Shown here: piece after piece, positions 23,551 to 34,081 of the stretch
How positions within the stretch are numbered: the stretch's first letter is position 1
Layout: every line of letters begins with the position of its first letter
DNA from: Rutidosis leptorrhynchoides
Lineage: Eukaryota > Streptophyta > Magnoliopsida > Asterales > Asteraceae
Assembly (NCBI RefSeq): GCF_046630445.1
Contig: NC_092338.1
Span: 338,543,001 to 338,607,000 of the forward strand
DNA: 64,000 nt
Reading direction: 5' to 3'
Notes under the pieces: generated by a model
The model's database searches: none
Told to the model about the DNA's origin: nothing
What the model saw: only the letters and a program-made list of their open reading frames with translations
Translations under genes and position numbers: made by a program

Positions 23551-23782
23551 TAAAAAAAGCCTTAAAATCATATGAAGCAACACAAACAAACTAAATTCAA
23601 CAAAATAATATCAATTGCATTCACAGATACTCTCATGTTATATACATTTCATTCAGCAATAAACTTAATAAATTGTGCACAAAAAATAATATATTGTTAT
23701 ATATATTTCGTGCTTAAAAAGGATAAAAAAATCACAATATCAAAATCATATAACGTTATTTCTTTTATTAAATTATATTAAA
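23551..23782. other. Cystatin 3' flank
   Basis: Downstream region of the minus-strand cystatin gene. An AATAAA on the minus strand at 23769-23764 lies about 14 nt past the stop codon and could serve polyadenylation. Nothing else recognised. Confidence 0.45.
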
Positions 23783-24145
23783 TTAAATAGGTCCCTTAAA
23801 AGACGTTAACTGCCTAAATTTCTCCCATGGTTTGTCCCAAACAAGAGCCACATAATCATTCTTTGCATCACCATCTAATGCGGAGATCGTAAGGTTATAA
23901 TTCATTCCGGCCACCACTTGGCTCTCTCCGTTAACCACTTTTTTGAACACGAGAGACTTGTGGTCCACCTTGTTATGCTCATCCACCGCAAATTTCCCTA
24001 TTTCGACGATCTTAGGATTGTTCACATCACCAATGGGACTCCAACCACCAGTGAGAGCAGTTGAAGAATCGAAAGAGATGCAAATTAGGAAAAAGGTGAG
24101 AATTGTTGTCAAGAAGTTATGCATTTTGCAAGGATGATGTTTCAT
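23783..24145 (-). CDS. Phytocystatin (secreted cysteine proteinase inhibitor)
   Basis: An intact, intronless 120-codon ORF with ATGs at codons 1 and 8; either could start. Residues about 10-30 form a hydrophobic signal peptide ending near STA. The mature part has the three cystatin contact elements: Gly-Gly at 33-34, QVVAG at 76-80 and Pro-Trp at 106-107 (DKPWEKF). It also has the plant-specific helix motif IGKFAVDEHN at 49-58, a variant of LARFAVDEHN. NLT at 84-86 is a possible glycosylation site. Length fits small type-I phytocystatins. They block papain-like proteases in storage, development and defence. This is the only host gene in the window. Confidence 0.93.
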   Translation of the reverse strand: MKHHPCKMHNFLTTILTFFLICISFDSSTALTGGWSPIGDVNNPKIVEIGKFAVDEHNKVDHKSLVFKKVVNGESQVVAGMNYNLTISALDGDAKNDYVALVWDKPWEKFRQLTSFKGPI

Positions 24146-24190
24146 GTGAATGTTGAAAGAGTGTGTGTGGTTTATCTGTGTTTTTGTGGT

Positions 24191-24197
24191 TTATATA
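24191..24197 (-). promoter_or_regulatory. TATA box of the cystatin gene
   Basis: The minus strand reads CTATATAAAC about 45 bp before the first ATG. This predicts a transcription start near 24165 and a short 5' UTR, typical for plant genes. Confidence 0.65.
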
Positions 24198-24452
24198 GAA
24201 AAATAGAATAGATGAGCGATTCACGTGAGATGCATGCTTTAAATTTTTCCATGTCCTTTTCTTTTCTTTTGCGTATAAACGGAAAAATTTTTAACCAAAA
24301 GAAAGTTTATAAGAAAAATAAAACCTCCTTGAAACGTACGAAATTAAATTACCGAACTAAACTATTACAAGCAACCAAACAGAAGCTCACGATATCAAAA
24401 CTAGATCGAATCAAACCTAAAACACATATGATATAATCTAGCACAACAATAC
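24198..24452. other. Cystatin upstream region
   Basis: About 250 bp of promoter-proximal DNA with no other gene or repeat recognised. Confidence 0.4.
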
Positions 24453-24567
24453 AAAAGAAGATGGGGACGTCAAACAGAAGATTAAGAATCATTTAAAATT
24501 GAAAAGTATACTAAAGAAGATGGAGACGTCAAACGAAAGATTAGAAATCATTTAAAAACGAAAAGTA
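24453..24567. repeat. Imperfect tandem duplication, about 60-bp unit
   Basis: AAAGAAGATGGGGACGTCAA at 24453 is repeated as AAAGAAGATGGAGACGTCAA at 24513, and both units continue to GAAAAGTA. Each contains GACGTC, an ACGT-core element. It lies about 300-400 bp upstream of the cystatin ATG. Confidence 0.75.
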
Positions 24568-24736
24568 GATCGATTGAAAGCAGACAATAATAATTGTGCA
24601 TATTTTTTCCTATCTTGTCCTGTAGTATTTAAAACTTTGATGATAAATGTGCTAAACCACCATAATTGCGCATATTTAGTTTGTACCATACAAATTTTGA
24701 ATGCGTTAGATGGAAATATCGTCACTTAAATTATCT

Positions 24737-24853
24737 TTTATTTATTTTTTTTTTTTTGAAATGTAAGGTCTTAAATTGAGATTGGTGAGGATTGAACTTG
24801 AGTCTCCTTTGAAGATTTTTAAACACTCAACCACTCAAACACCTTTTGGGGTT
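24737..24853 (-). mobile_element. tRNA-derived SINE (minus orientation)
   Basis: Flanked by a 16-bp target duplication GTCACTTAAATTATCT at 24721-24736 and 24854-24869. On the minus strand it has a box-A-like GAGTGGTTGAG, box B GTTCAATCC, and ends in an A-run. About 117 bp. The duplication plus tail establish retroposition. Confidence 0.85.
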
Positions 24854-25087
24854 GTCACTTAAATTATCTAACTATATTAGAGCTTATTATCTGTGCATTA
24901 ACTTAATTAGAATTGTGAATATAGAAAAAATAAATTTCTAGTTGACTTGGCTTGATTCGTTCAATGTTTTTTTTTTTTCTTAAAGCAAAAATAATTTTAT
25001 TTTAATCCAATACACTAATCAAAGAGCATAATTTAGTGGTTTTATGCTTGTGCGACTGTCGTCTAACATCAAATGATATCCTATTGT

Positions 25088-25179
25088 GCCAATGAGGTCT
25101 TGCTTCATTGGTATCCATGTTTCATGGATTCGAAAGTGACCCAGGTTCGAGTCTAACAACTAACAACTAACATTGCCTT

Positions 25180-25220
<41 letters not shown>
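25088..25220 (+). mobile_element. tRNA-derived SINE (plus orientation)
   Basis: The body at 25088-25178 starts GCCAATGAGG, has box B GGTTCGAGTC at 25144-25153, and ends in about 42 A residues. The target duplication TGATATCCTATTGT is at 25074-25087 and 25221-25234. The intact duplication and pure A tail suggest a fairly recent insertion. Confidence 0.87.
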
Positions 25221-25463
<243 letters not shown>

Positions 25464-25499
25464 ATGCCATGTAATTTTTAACCTTTTAAAGTGTGTATA

Positions 25500-25789
25500 G
25501 TATTTGGAATCTTCTCAAATGTTTCTAGCTTCAAGTTTAAAAGTAAACTTTCAAAAGAGTTGTATTTACGGTATTGGTATAGACTTTAATGAAGTAAGTT
25601 ATGTGGCAAATCGTATTGAGTGTCAAGTTGGTAAGTTCCCGTTTACCTACCTTGGACTATCAGTTGGTTCGAGAATGAACAAATTAAATGATTGGAACCC
25701 GATCATTGACAAATTTAAAAAGAGGTTATCGAGTTGGAGAATGCGTTCGATGTCTTTTGGGGAAGAATAGTCCTTATTAATTCGGTTTT
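25500..25789 (+). pseudogene. LINE reverse transcriptase fragment (thumb region)
   Basis: The frame from about 25500 reads FLASSLKVNFQKSCIYGIG, then FPFTYLGLSVGSRMNKLNDW and RLSSWRMRSMSFG. This matches plant L1-type LINE RT just after the catalytic core (LKVN..KS, F.YLG.P.G). A one-base loss near 25762 shifts the frame; in the next frame the expected RIVLINSVF is readable. It stops at 25789 where an LTR scrap begins. It lies upstream of the domain in 22319-23163 within a LINE, but it is a separate remnant. Confidence 0.82.
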
Positions 25790-25853
25790 TGTAAAGGCCC
25801 GTCCAAATTCACCTGGACGAATACATCAACATTTGGTCCCATTGCGAGTTACT
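25790..25853 (-). mobile_element. LTR end scrap into which E5 inserted
   Basis: Starts TGTAAAGGCCCGTCC and contains CCCATTGCGAGTTACT, the reverse complement of the ACCTCGCAATG LTR-end module seen in E2. Only 64 bp are visible before E5 begins. The rest would lie beyond E5, outside the window. TTACT (25849-25853) would be the E5 target duplication. Confidence 0.5.
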
Positions 25854-26139
25854 TGTAGCGAGCCGACAAAATAGTCATTGACGGCGCCGCTAACTTAGGT
25901 CCCGTTACGTGGTCATAGTCCCTAAATGAGACGCGTTTGACCAAAATCATGTCGCATTCATTTGAAACGTACAAGACTTACAAAGTTTAGTTTACCAACG
26001 GTTCGACAACAAGTTTAAGTTTACAAAAGTAGTAAAGTATAAATGAAATAACTTGCGACATAATATAAGTTGAAAATCACGGTTGCTATAAATAGCGTAA
26101 GTATGTAAACAATATGTTTGAATCCAAAGGTGCTATCAC

Positions 26140-26176
26140 TAGCGTATGTATGTATGTATGTATGTATGTATGTATG
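26140..26176. repeat. (TATG)n microsatellite in the E5 left LTR
   Basis: About nine TATG units; the matching site in the right LTR (near 47358) has two to three. The tract therefore expanded or contracted after insertion. Confidence 0.8.
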
Positions 26177-27179
26177 CTTGACTCCAAGCAAGTAATCAAA
26201 GTGTTTGCATGTATGCTTGACCCCAAGCAAGTATGAGTGTACGCGGAAGCATGTATCAAATAGCCATTCATGAACCTGAGAAACATATAGAAAACTGTCA
26301 ACGAAAACGTTGGTGAAATCATAGGTGTTTTAGTAAACGTGTATTTGAACCACAAGATTTAATATAAGTCGATTATCTAAATCGCTTGCATTCCAAAGTT
26401 TTTGTTTAGATCACGAGCACCCAATTATCAAACTTAACTGTTTTGTACCCTGTTACGTAGTGTTAGAACATACACTAAACTCGAAAATATATTTCATCCG
26501 CTAACGGTAGCGAACCGTCCGAATGAGGCTCGTCAAGCCCATGTGATCACATAATATAAGTTCACGTTTACACCCTGCAAGTGTAACGAATGATAATTGA
26601 ATTGAGGCTTTTTGTTCAAACTCGCACGTGGAATGTTCGTTTCCGTACTTGTGTTCAAAGTATAAAGTATATAGTATAAAACCGTATATGTTTCTCATCC
26701 CATGATTTAAAAGTATAAAAAGTTGTTGAAAGATGGGACTATGATCTCACCTCGAGTGCACGAGTATAAATGTACTTCACAAAGTAAACGTGTGCATGAA
26801 AGTTGCTTAGTCTTGACCTAAACAAGTAAGTTGTATCAATTAACCGGTTACGACACAAGGTCGGACGAAATGTGTTCAATTAGTCCTATGGCTCGTTACG
26901 ACTCGAATATATAGCATGTGAATTACGTTGTCAAGTTTCATGCAAGAATCAAGTATAAAATAAGATTAGAACGATTTCATAAGTGTTTTGTTATGTTTGA
27001 CTAAAAGTCAAACTTGGTCAAAGTCAATGAAAAAGTCAACGGGGTCGGGTCGGGTCCCGAACTATTTTCCTAAGCTTAGAAATCATATATGAGCATGTTG
27101 GCCAAGTTTCATGTTGATCGGGGGTGCGTAGCATACTTAGAATTAAGCGAAAATTGACTTTTTTGGGCAGTCTGCCTCA

Positions 27180-27212
27180 GATGCGCCGCATCCAAGGCAG
27201 ATGCGCCGCATC
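27180..27212. repeat. Pair of GC palindromes in the E5 LTR
   Basis: GATGCGCCGCATC at 27180-27192 and again at 27200-27212. Each has 6-bp arms around one central base, in an otherwise AT-rich LTR. The layout parallels the paired palindromes of E6/E7, with different sequence. Confidence 0.8.
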
Positions 27213-28418
27213 TGTGTCTGGTGCAGCAATTCTGGGGCAGTTTACACTTAGACGATTTCAACTTCAAACAATCATAACTTTTGACTCGTTAACATTCAAA
27301 ACACGTATCTTATATCGTTGGAAAGGTAATTTAAAGAGGAATACAACCAAAAACATTTCATCAATCAATTCCATCATTAACAACAATGAAAACCTCAATA
27401 AATGATCATTAAACGCTCAAAATCGAGGTTTCAAGTTCATAAAACGCATTTTAAGATTCGGTAATCCAATTTACACATATGATACGCCGTTTTGAAGGTA
27501 ATGAAACATACAATACAACTAAACACTTACTAACAACATCTCATGGCATTCAAAGCATCAAAAGTTCATTTTAAAAGCTATCAAACCCTAACCAAGAATC
27601 ACAAAATCAATAATCATGTTAGTGATGCTTTCCAAATCAACCTACACATCAAATTGAAGCTAATGATGCTAGTAACACATTTAATACATGAACTTTAACA
27701 TTTAAACAACATTTAATCAACCAAAATCAAGGATTAAGCACACCCATTTCAAGTTCATGCTTGTTACTCTAAAAATAACAAATCGAGCAAACAAAACATA
27801 TATTCATGTTATACTTGAGCCATAGACACTAACTAACACCATTTCAAGTCTATAAAACGAATTTGAGAAATCTAGAGTTTTTAGAAACCTTACCCCAAGC
27901 TATGAAATTGGTATCAAATCGAAGAGGATGAAGTAGCTCCGACACTACTTCCTTTCCACAACAGTGTTGGTAATTGCTCGAACGGCCAGCACCTCTGGGA
28001 GCAAAAGACAGGCCCAGCGAGGATTCCAAATACGTAATTTATTTTAATGTTTTCTTGCTAAATCCGATTTAGATGATGAATTAGTGAGTTGGTTGAAGTT
28101 GATGTTCTTAGTGACTAGAGAGAAAAAGGAAGTAGGAGATGGATGGAAATGAATGGTGGAAAGAGTGGGTTGACTAGTTGACCTAGTCAACTAGTTTGCC
28201 CACTTAGCAACTTCGGTCCCTCAATTTTGAAAGCGGGTGTGTGAATTAACCAAACAAATTATTTTAAATACGCGACAAAAACGGGAGATGTTATAATTAA
28301 ATAACGAAAATATCAAGAACGTTAGTCAACAGAAAATACGATTTTAAATAACGAAAGATATTATTTAAAAAAAAAACGGTGTTAAAATAAATTTAGCGAA
28401 AAAACGCGGTATGTTACA

Positions 28419-28681
28419 TTACCTACACCTTAAAAGAAATTTCGTCCCGAAATTTAGTTGTAAGTAGTAGTCGTTGTTTCTTCCTCGAGATCTTGCATTG
28501 TCAATTCTACGGATAAGTGAAGGTACTTCTTTGGGCATTTCAACGAACTTCGACAGTCAGGATTTTACGTTGTTTCAGAGTTTGGTTTCACGATCCATAA
28601 TTTCAACCGGTTCTCCTAGAAGGTGAAGTTTGTCATCGATAAGTTCATCAAAAAGGATAACAAGTTCTTGTTTTGCAAGAC
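28419..28681 (-). pseudogene. E5 pol C-terminus (chromodomain side), decayed
   Basis: The inner sequence begins with a decayed polypurine tract (28419-28437), then TTTCGTCCCGAAATTT. It aligns with E2 9829-10125: matching cues are CGATCCATAATTTCAACCGGTTC and TTGTTTTGCAAGAC. Frame breaks are frequent. It continues at 45125 after E6. Confidence 0.75.
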
Positions 28682-30660
28682 TGATGTTATGCGAGGTGTA
28701 TATAAAATAGCTTAAATTTTACTAGGAGATACTATTAAATACGATACAATTTTACACAAGATATTTATTTATTTAGAGAATGGGTATACTTAAACCTTGC
28801 TACAACACTTATAGGCAGTGTACCTAATCGTACAGTAGTGTAGTTTTTAGTAAGTCCGGTTCGTTCCACAGGGAAAATCTTTTAATCAAAGCTTAACGCT
28901 ATATTAGTTTAATTTATAAAAATACAAATATATATATAAGTAATATTATTATTATAAAGGGGGGTTTTTACCGTTTAATGACCGGTTTGTCGATTTTAAA
29001 ACTTTAGTCGCAGTTAAAACCAAATGTAAAATATTAAATAAATAAAAGACTTAATTTAAAGCGTAAAGTAAATAACGATAATGAAATTCCGAATAATAAA
29101 AGTGCGATAAAATAAACTTGCGATAATTAAAAAATACGATAATTAAAAGTGCAATTAAATAAATAACAATAAATAAAAGTGCGATAATTAGAAGTGCAAT
29201 TAAATATAAAATAAAGGAAATTAAATATGAAATAAAAGAATTATGCTTATTTAAACTTCCGTAATCATGATGTTTGACGTGTTGATTTTAGTTTTATGCC
29301 CATGGGTTAATTGTCCTTTGTCCTGGATTATTTAATATGTCCGTCTGGTTTTTGTCCATAACAGTCCATCAGTCATAAATATAAAGTGCGAGTGTCCTCG
29401 TCAAATTATCCTTATACCCGAAGTCAAATATTCCAACTAATTGGGGACTTAAACTGTAACAAGATTTTAATACTTTGTTTAATAATTACACCAGGATGTC
29501 GACTGAATGTAACCCAAGGTTTTAATACTTTGTTAACAATTATGCCAAGTACCCTTGTTTTAATAATTCTAGTGGCTATTAATCCATTCCCGTGTCCGGT
29601 TAAATGAACGATTATTCGTACATATAAATACCCCGCCCATCGTGTCCGATCGAGTGTATATGGTTATTTATAGGGACGCCCAATTGTAAATCTTTATATT
29701 AAAATTAACAAACTATCATTTAGTTAAACAAATATAAAGCCCATTAATAGCCCATAGTCTAATTTCCACAAGTGTCGTTCTTTTGTCCAAACCCCAATTA
29801 TGGTACAAAGCCCAATTACCCAATTTTAATAATTAGCCCAACATCATGATTACTTCGGATTAAATAAGCATAATAATAACTTAGCTACGAGACATTAATG
29901 TAAAAAGGTTGAACATAACTTACAATGATTAAAAATAGCGTAGCGTTACACGGACAGAATTTCGACTTACACCCTTACAACATTCGCTAACATACCCTTA
30001 TTATTAGGATTTAAAATTAAAATTAAAATTAAAATATAAATTATAAATATAAATATTACGTATAGATATAGAGAGATTGATATGTGGATATTTTTGCGAT
30101 CAAACTGCGTTTGCTTTTATAGGGAATTGAGTCCAGGGGAACTCCGCGACTCGCGGCATTTTTTGCCTTCAAACTCAGCGAGTCGACGAGTTTTAAATTC
30201 CAGCTCACCAGCTTTGGCTTCTTTCTTGCCGACGATTTTAAATATTAATATAATATATATATATAATTTTTAAGAATTATTTATATATTATATTATATTC
30301 ATGTGCATAGTTGACTTGTAATTTTTAGTCCGTTGCATCGAGCGTTGAGAGTTGACTCTGGTCCTGGTTCCGGATTTTCGAACGTCCTTGCGTACAATTT
30401 AATATCTTGTACTTTGCGTTTTGAATCTTGTACTCTTGTAATTTTGACACGTTTCTCATCAATAATTGGAATCACTTTGATTGTATTTTGTACTTTTGAG
30501 CTTTTTGGACCTTTGCGTCTTCAATTCGTCGAATCTATCTTTTGTCTTCACCTTTTATTATTTAAATGAATATTACTTGTAAATAGAGCAATTGCAACTA
30601 AAAGCTTGTCTTTCTTGAGGAATAATGCTATGAAATATATGTTCGTTTTTAGCATTATCA
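28682..30660 (-). repeat. E6 3' LTR
   Basis: 1,979 bp. It matches 43149-45124 except for its first 19 bp. It holds one complete and one damaged GC palindrome at 30142-30190. No gene inside. Confidence 0.93.
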
Positions 30661-30676
30661 AATATTCCCACACTTG
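30661..30676 (-). promoter_or_regulatory. E6 polypurine tract
   Basis: The minus strand reads CTCAAGTGTGGGAATATT directly before the LTR start TGATAATGC. Similar AAGTGTGGG motifs occur inside E6 near 31938, 32285 and 36438. Confidence 0.75.
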
Positions 30677-32746
30677 AGCGTTGCTTGTCCTCAAGCAATA
30701 TATTCTTGAAATAATATAATCAATTCTTTATTCTTCACACTTTGTACATCAGTGATTTCTATACGGTGGTATAAACAATGGTAGTAACGATATGGTTTAC
30801 AGTCCCATATGACTATAAAAATTTAGATCCTTTAAGGAAATTGGATCTTTATGAAAACATTTGATCTTTTGAAAATTAAATCTAGCTTTTACCCTAGATA
30901 AGTTTTCCGGAATAACCCTTCACCGGTGTTTGCAAAATATTTTTGTGGGTTTGGTGGGTTTCAGATTTGAAAATTTTAGCTCAAAACTTGTGGTTTTGTG
31001 TCACCCACTTGCTAACCTTGTATTAGGAAAGCAACACATCCAGTATACTTGCTCCGTATATTACCTTTCGGTAAACTACCGTCCGGTTGTAAAGGAAAGT
31101 GTTGAACAAGCAACTGTTAAGGCAATGTCCCCTGACATGCTTTTAATTATGGTCTATAACGTGTCGGACGCAATTACTATCCTTTGTAGGAGCAATAGTA
31201 AAGCTCACCCTTATAATTTTTCGGTCTGGCATAAGGTCCTGTCTTTGACCATGCTATGCAACCACCGTTCTTACGGTTGACACCCGATTTGGTTCAGGTG
31301 ACCTAATGAATTCCAGATGAATTCCTAGGATTTTACGTTCAATGGTAATGAACGCATTGAAAATGGGTTTTCAGAAAACAAATCGGTTTATAATTTGATC
31401 AAAATATTTTCTCGTTCAAGCTCGAGTTTAGATATCATTGAATTCCATGAGTTTGAATTCTCAATCTTTAAGGTCAATCTCTAGGATTGAGTAATATCAG
31501 GCTTAAAAGCTAATTTTTGATCTTTTAAGGAGATTATCCTTTCTGGGGATCTGATTTATTAGTCTTATCAAGCTAATTTGCACGGTGCCCCCCCATTTTA
31601 CGAGATAAATCCTTCTCATGGTTAGGATAAATCTGACCACTTGGCGACCCTGTTTTATGCTGAGGTCCATGGATTTCCTGCTGATTTTAGTGATGACTTT
31701 TCTAGATTTTTCGTCAACCTACAGCTGGTATGGACGACAACTTCCTGACCTAAATCAAGAAGCGCGTTTCTTTTTCGGAAGACTTTACTTCCTTTTAATG
31801 ATGGAATTGATTCATCGTATAGATCCATCTCTTCTTTTCTTTCATCGGGTAAAACAGTTTAGTTTAGTCCAAAGCAAAAGTATTTTCAGTTATTTGTTAC
31901 AGAAATATGTGACATATGTTTAAAATATCTTGGTAAATTTTCCCACACTTGGCTTTTATTTTCCTTTTTATTGTCCTCTATTCCATTTTAAATGAATTTT
32001 AACATTTTGGTTTGTTTCTCAATTTATGTCCTTTCCGAGGTAATAATAATTTCGGTGTTAAAACCTAGTTTTATCGTTCATAAATATGTATAAACATGAT
32101 TTTGAGTTCATTTAATTGACAATTTTGAAAATTTTTACTAGAATTGGGTAGTCAGTATATAAGACTAGGGCTGTTCTTTATTATCAGAGAGTAATAGATT
32201 CTAATACAACTACTACTTTACTAGTATTTCTAATGGTAACCAAGTGTATAAAGTAAAAATTTTAAAATCCGAAAGAATTTAACCCCTTCCCACACTTAAG
32301 ATCTTGCAATGACCTCATTTGCAAGAAATCAGTAACAATTTAAATTATTGAGGGTGATTTGTGTGAAAATGATTAAATTTTACCAAAGTTTCCAAACATA
32401 TTGGCGTTTGTTTGCTGAATGATAAATGGTGCATATCATTTGTTCATTCCGTCTTGTTGTTATATCACATTTATTTTGCATCTTGTCGTCAAAATTAGTT
32501 GCTTTTGCTGAACTTAATTCCAGTCTTTGAAAATGCGTTGTTTTACCCTGTTGTGTACATAAGATAAACTGCAAACATATATACATATTTTTGAAGTTTG
32601 GTATATTACCCCACATTCAAACATTATTAAAATCTAAAAATAAAAATTTGTAAATTATAAAAACTAATATAATTCCAACATAAGTATTAAATGTATCAAC
32701 ATTACAAATTATAAAATAAATAAAACTAAGTAGACTAGGGATGATA
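30677..32746 (-). other. E6 3' noncoding region
   Basis: About 2 kb between the env-position ORF and the polypurine tract, collinear with E7 60797-62856. It contains small ORFs on both strands that I do not accept as genes, and two AAGTGTGGG motifs (near 31938 and 32285, minus). Confidence 0.6.
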
Positions 32747-34081
32747 CTAATACCAGTAGGGGTTCCATGCATAACCATATGTGTTATAAAATGCTTCGGC
32801 TGGGTTATACGTAGGATACGGTGGTTGGATCTCTATAGACCAGGGAGGAAATACGGGCGATGGAGTAGGAATATAGTTTCTACCTATTTGTTGGCAATAA
32901 GCTATGATTTGGTTTTGATGAACTTGCCAATCTTCAAATGCTCGATGTCTAGCATTTTCGTACTCTTGTGAAGCTATAAACCTTTGCATTTCTGTCATTT
33001 CATTTCCCCCTCCCACATTACCTGGCTGTTGGTTTCTCTCAACCTGTGGATGTCTACCATGGTATTGTACTGTGACGTTATTTCGCCTCTTCAAAACCTT
33101 CGCACCATGGTATACATTTAAACCTATTGTATCGCGGGGTTCTGGTTCTTCGACTAATAATCTCCCCCGACTTATATCCACACCGAGATATTCAGCAATC
33201 AAAGTAATAAATATACCACCTCCTATTATGCTATGCGGTCTCATCCCCCTAACCATAGCTGATAAATAATAACCCACACAATAAGGTATACTTACAGCAC
33301 TTTGTGGGTCTCGAATACACATGTGGTAAAACAAATTCTGTTCATTTACCTTTTCCTTATTCTTACCTCGTTGTGTAATCGAATTGGCTAAAAACCTATG
33401 AATTACTCTTAACTCTGCTCTATCTATATCCAAATAAGAGTAATTTCCCCCTTTAAATCGGTAATGGCTAGTTATTTGACTCCATACACCATGCGTATCA
33501 AAATTTTCGTCTATCTTTCTACCATTTAGTATCAACCCTCTACAATCGGCAGATGCTAACTCCTCAGACGTATATATACGTAAAGCCTGAGCCATGTCTA
33601 GTAAAGACATGTGGCGCATCGAACCTCCTAACAAAAATCTAATAAAAGATCGATCGGTTAAACTAGCTACCCGATCATTTATTTCTATACTACACAATAA
33701 TTCTTCACACCATACTTTATATGCAGGTCTACGCATGCTGAATAATCGTACCCAATCGTTAAAAGTAGAATTACCATATCTCTGTGTAAGTAATTCTCTA
33801 ATTGGCCCGGCTAATTCTACAGCTTCTAACGGTGCCCATTCTATTACCCTAGGTACTTCAACAGCTTTAGAATGAAGAGTATGCAAGCCCCTTTGGTATT
33901 TTGGATAATCTATCCAACATCTGTCAAATCTCAAGTTCGGGTGCAACTCTTCCAAGTGCATATCTGAAAATGTCATGACTGGATGAGGTATATCTTGTTT
34001 GTAGTAGTTATCCACCTCCCGTTGTTCCGCATTCTCAGCAGGAGCATTGCGAGCTTGGGATGAAGATTCACCCCTTTCAGT
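32747..34081 (-). CDS. E6 env-position ORF (Athila ORF-1-like), main exon
   Basis: An open frame of 444 codons beginning exactly after a splice acceptor (TTTTGCAG at 34089-34082, minus). There is no ATG at its 5' end; the first internal Met is about 37 codons in. If spliced to the donor at 35838, an ATG at 35880-35878 would open the frame 14 codons upstream. The protein aligns end to end with E7 59450-60796. Conserved cues are FIRFLLGGSMRHMSLLDMAQ and YGNSTFNDW, resembling the ATHILA ORF-1 family (PF03078) by pattern. I see no signal peptide or clear membrane span, so 'env' refers to position only. Confidence 0.65.
   Translation of the reverse strand, partial: TERGESSSQARNAPAENAEQREVDNYYKQDIPHPVMTFSDMHLEELHPNLRFDRCWIDYPKYQRGLHTLHSKAVEVPRVIEWAPLEAVELAGPIRELLTQRYGNSTFNDWVRLFSMRRPAYKVWCEELLCSIEINDRVASLTDRSFIRFLLGGSMRHMSLLDMAQALRIYTSEELASADCRGLILNGRKIDENFDTHGVWSQITSHYRFKGGNYSYLDIDRAELRVIHRFLANSITQRGKNKEKVNEQNLFYHMCIRDPQSAVSIPYCVGYYLSAMVRGMRPHSIIGGGIFITLIAEYLGVDISRGRLLVEEPEPRDTIGLNVYHGAKVLKRRNNVTVQYHGRHPQVERNQQPGNVGGGNEMTEMQRFIASQEYENARHRAFEDWQVHQNQIIAYCQQIGRNYIPTPSPVFPPWSIEIQPPYPTYNPAEAFYNTYGYAWNPYWY

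Larger units (their letters stand above)
25854..28418 (-). repeat. E5 3' LTR
   Basis: Starts TGTAGCGAGCC and ends GGTATGTTACA (plus-strand reading). Its first 1.1 kb matches 47083-48153. Differences include a longer TATG repeat (26140-26176) and an extra segment around 25925 containing GAGACGCGTTTGACC. It carries two short GC palindromes at 27180-27212. No gene lies inside it. Confidence 0.88.

Noticed and set aside
25088..25178. A tRNA gene near 25100 (box B GGTTCGAGTC)
   Set aside because: No cloverleaf or anticodon stem is complete, and target duplications plus a poly(A) tail show a SINE.
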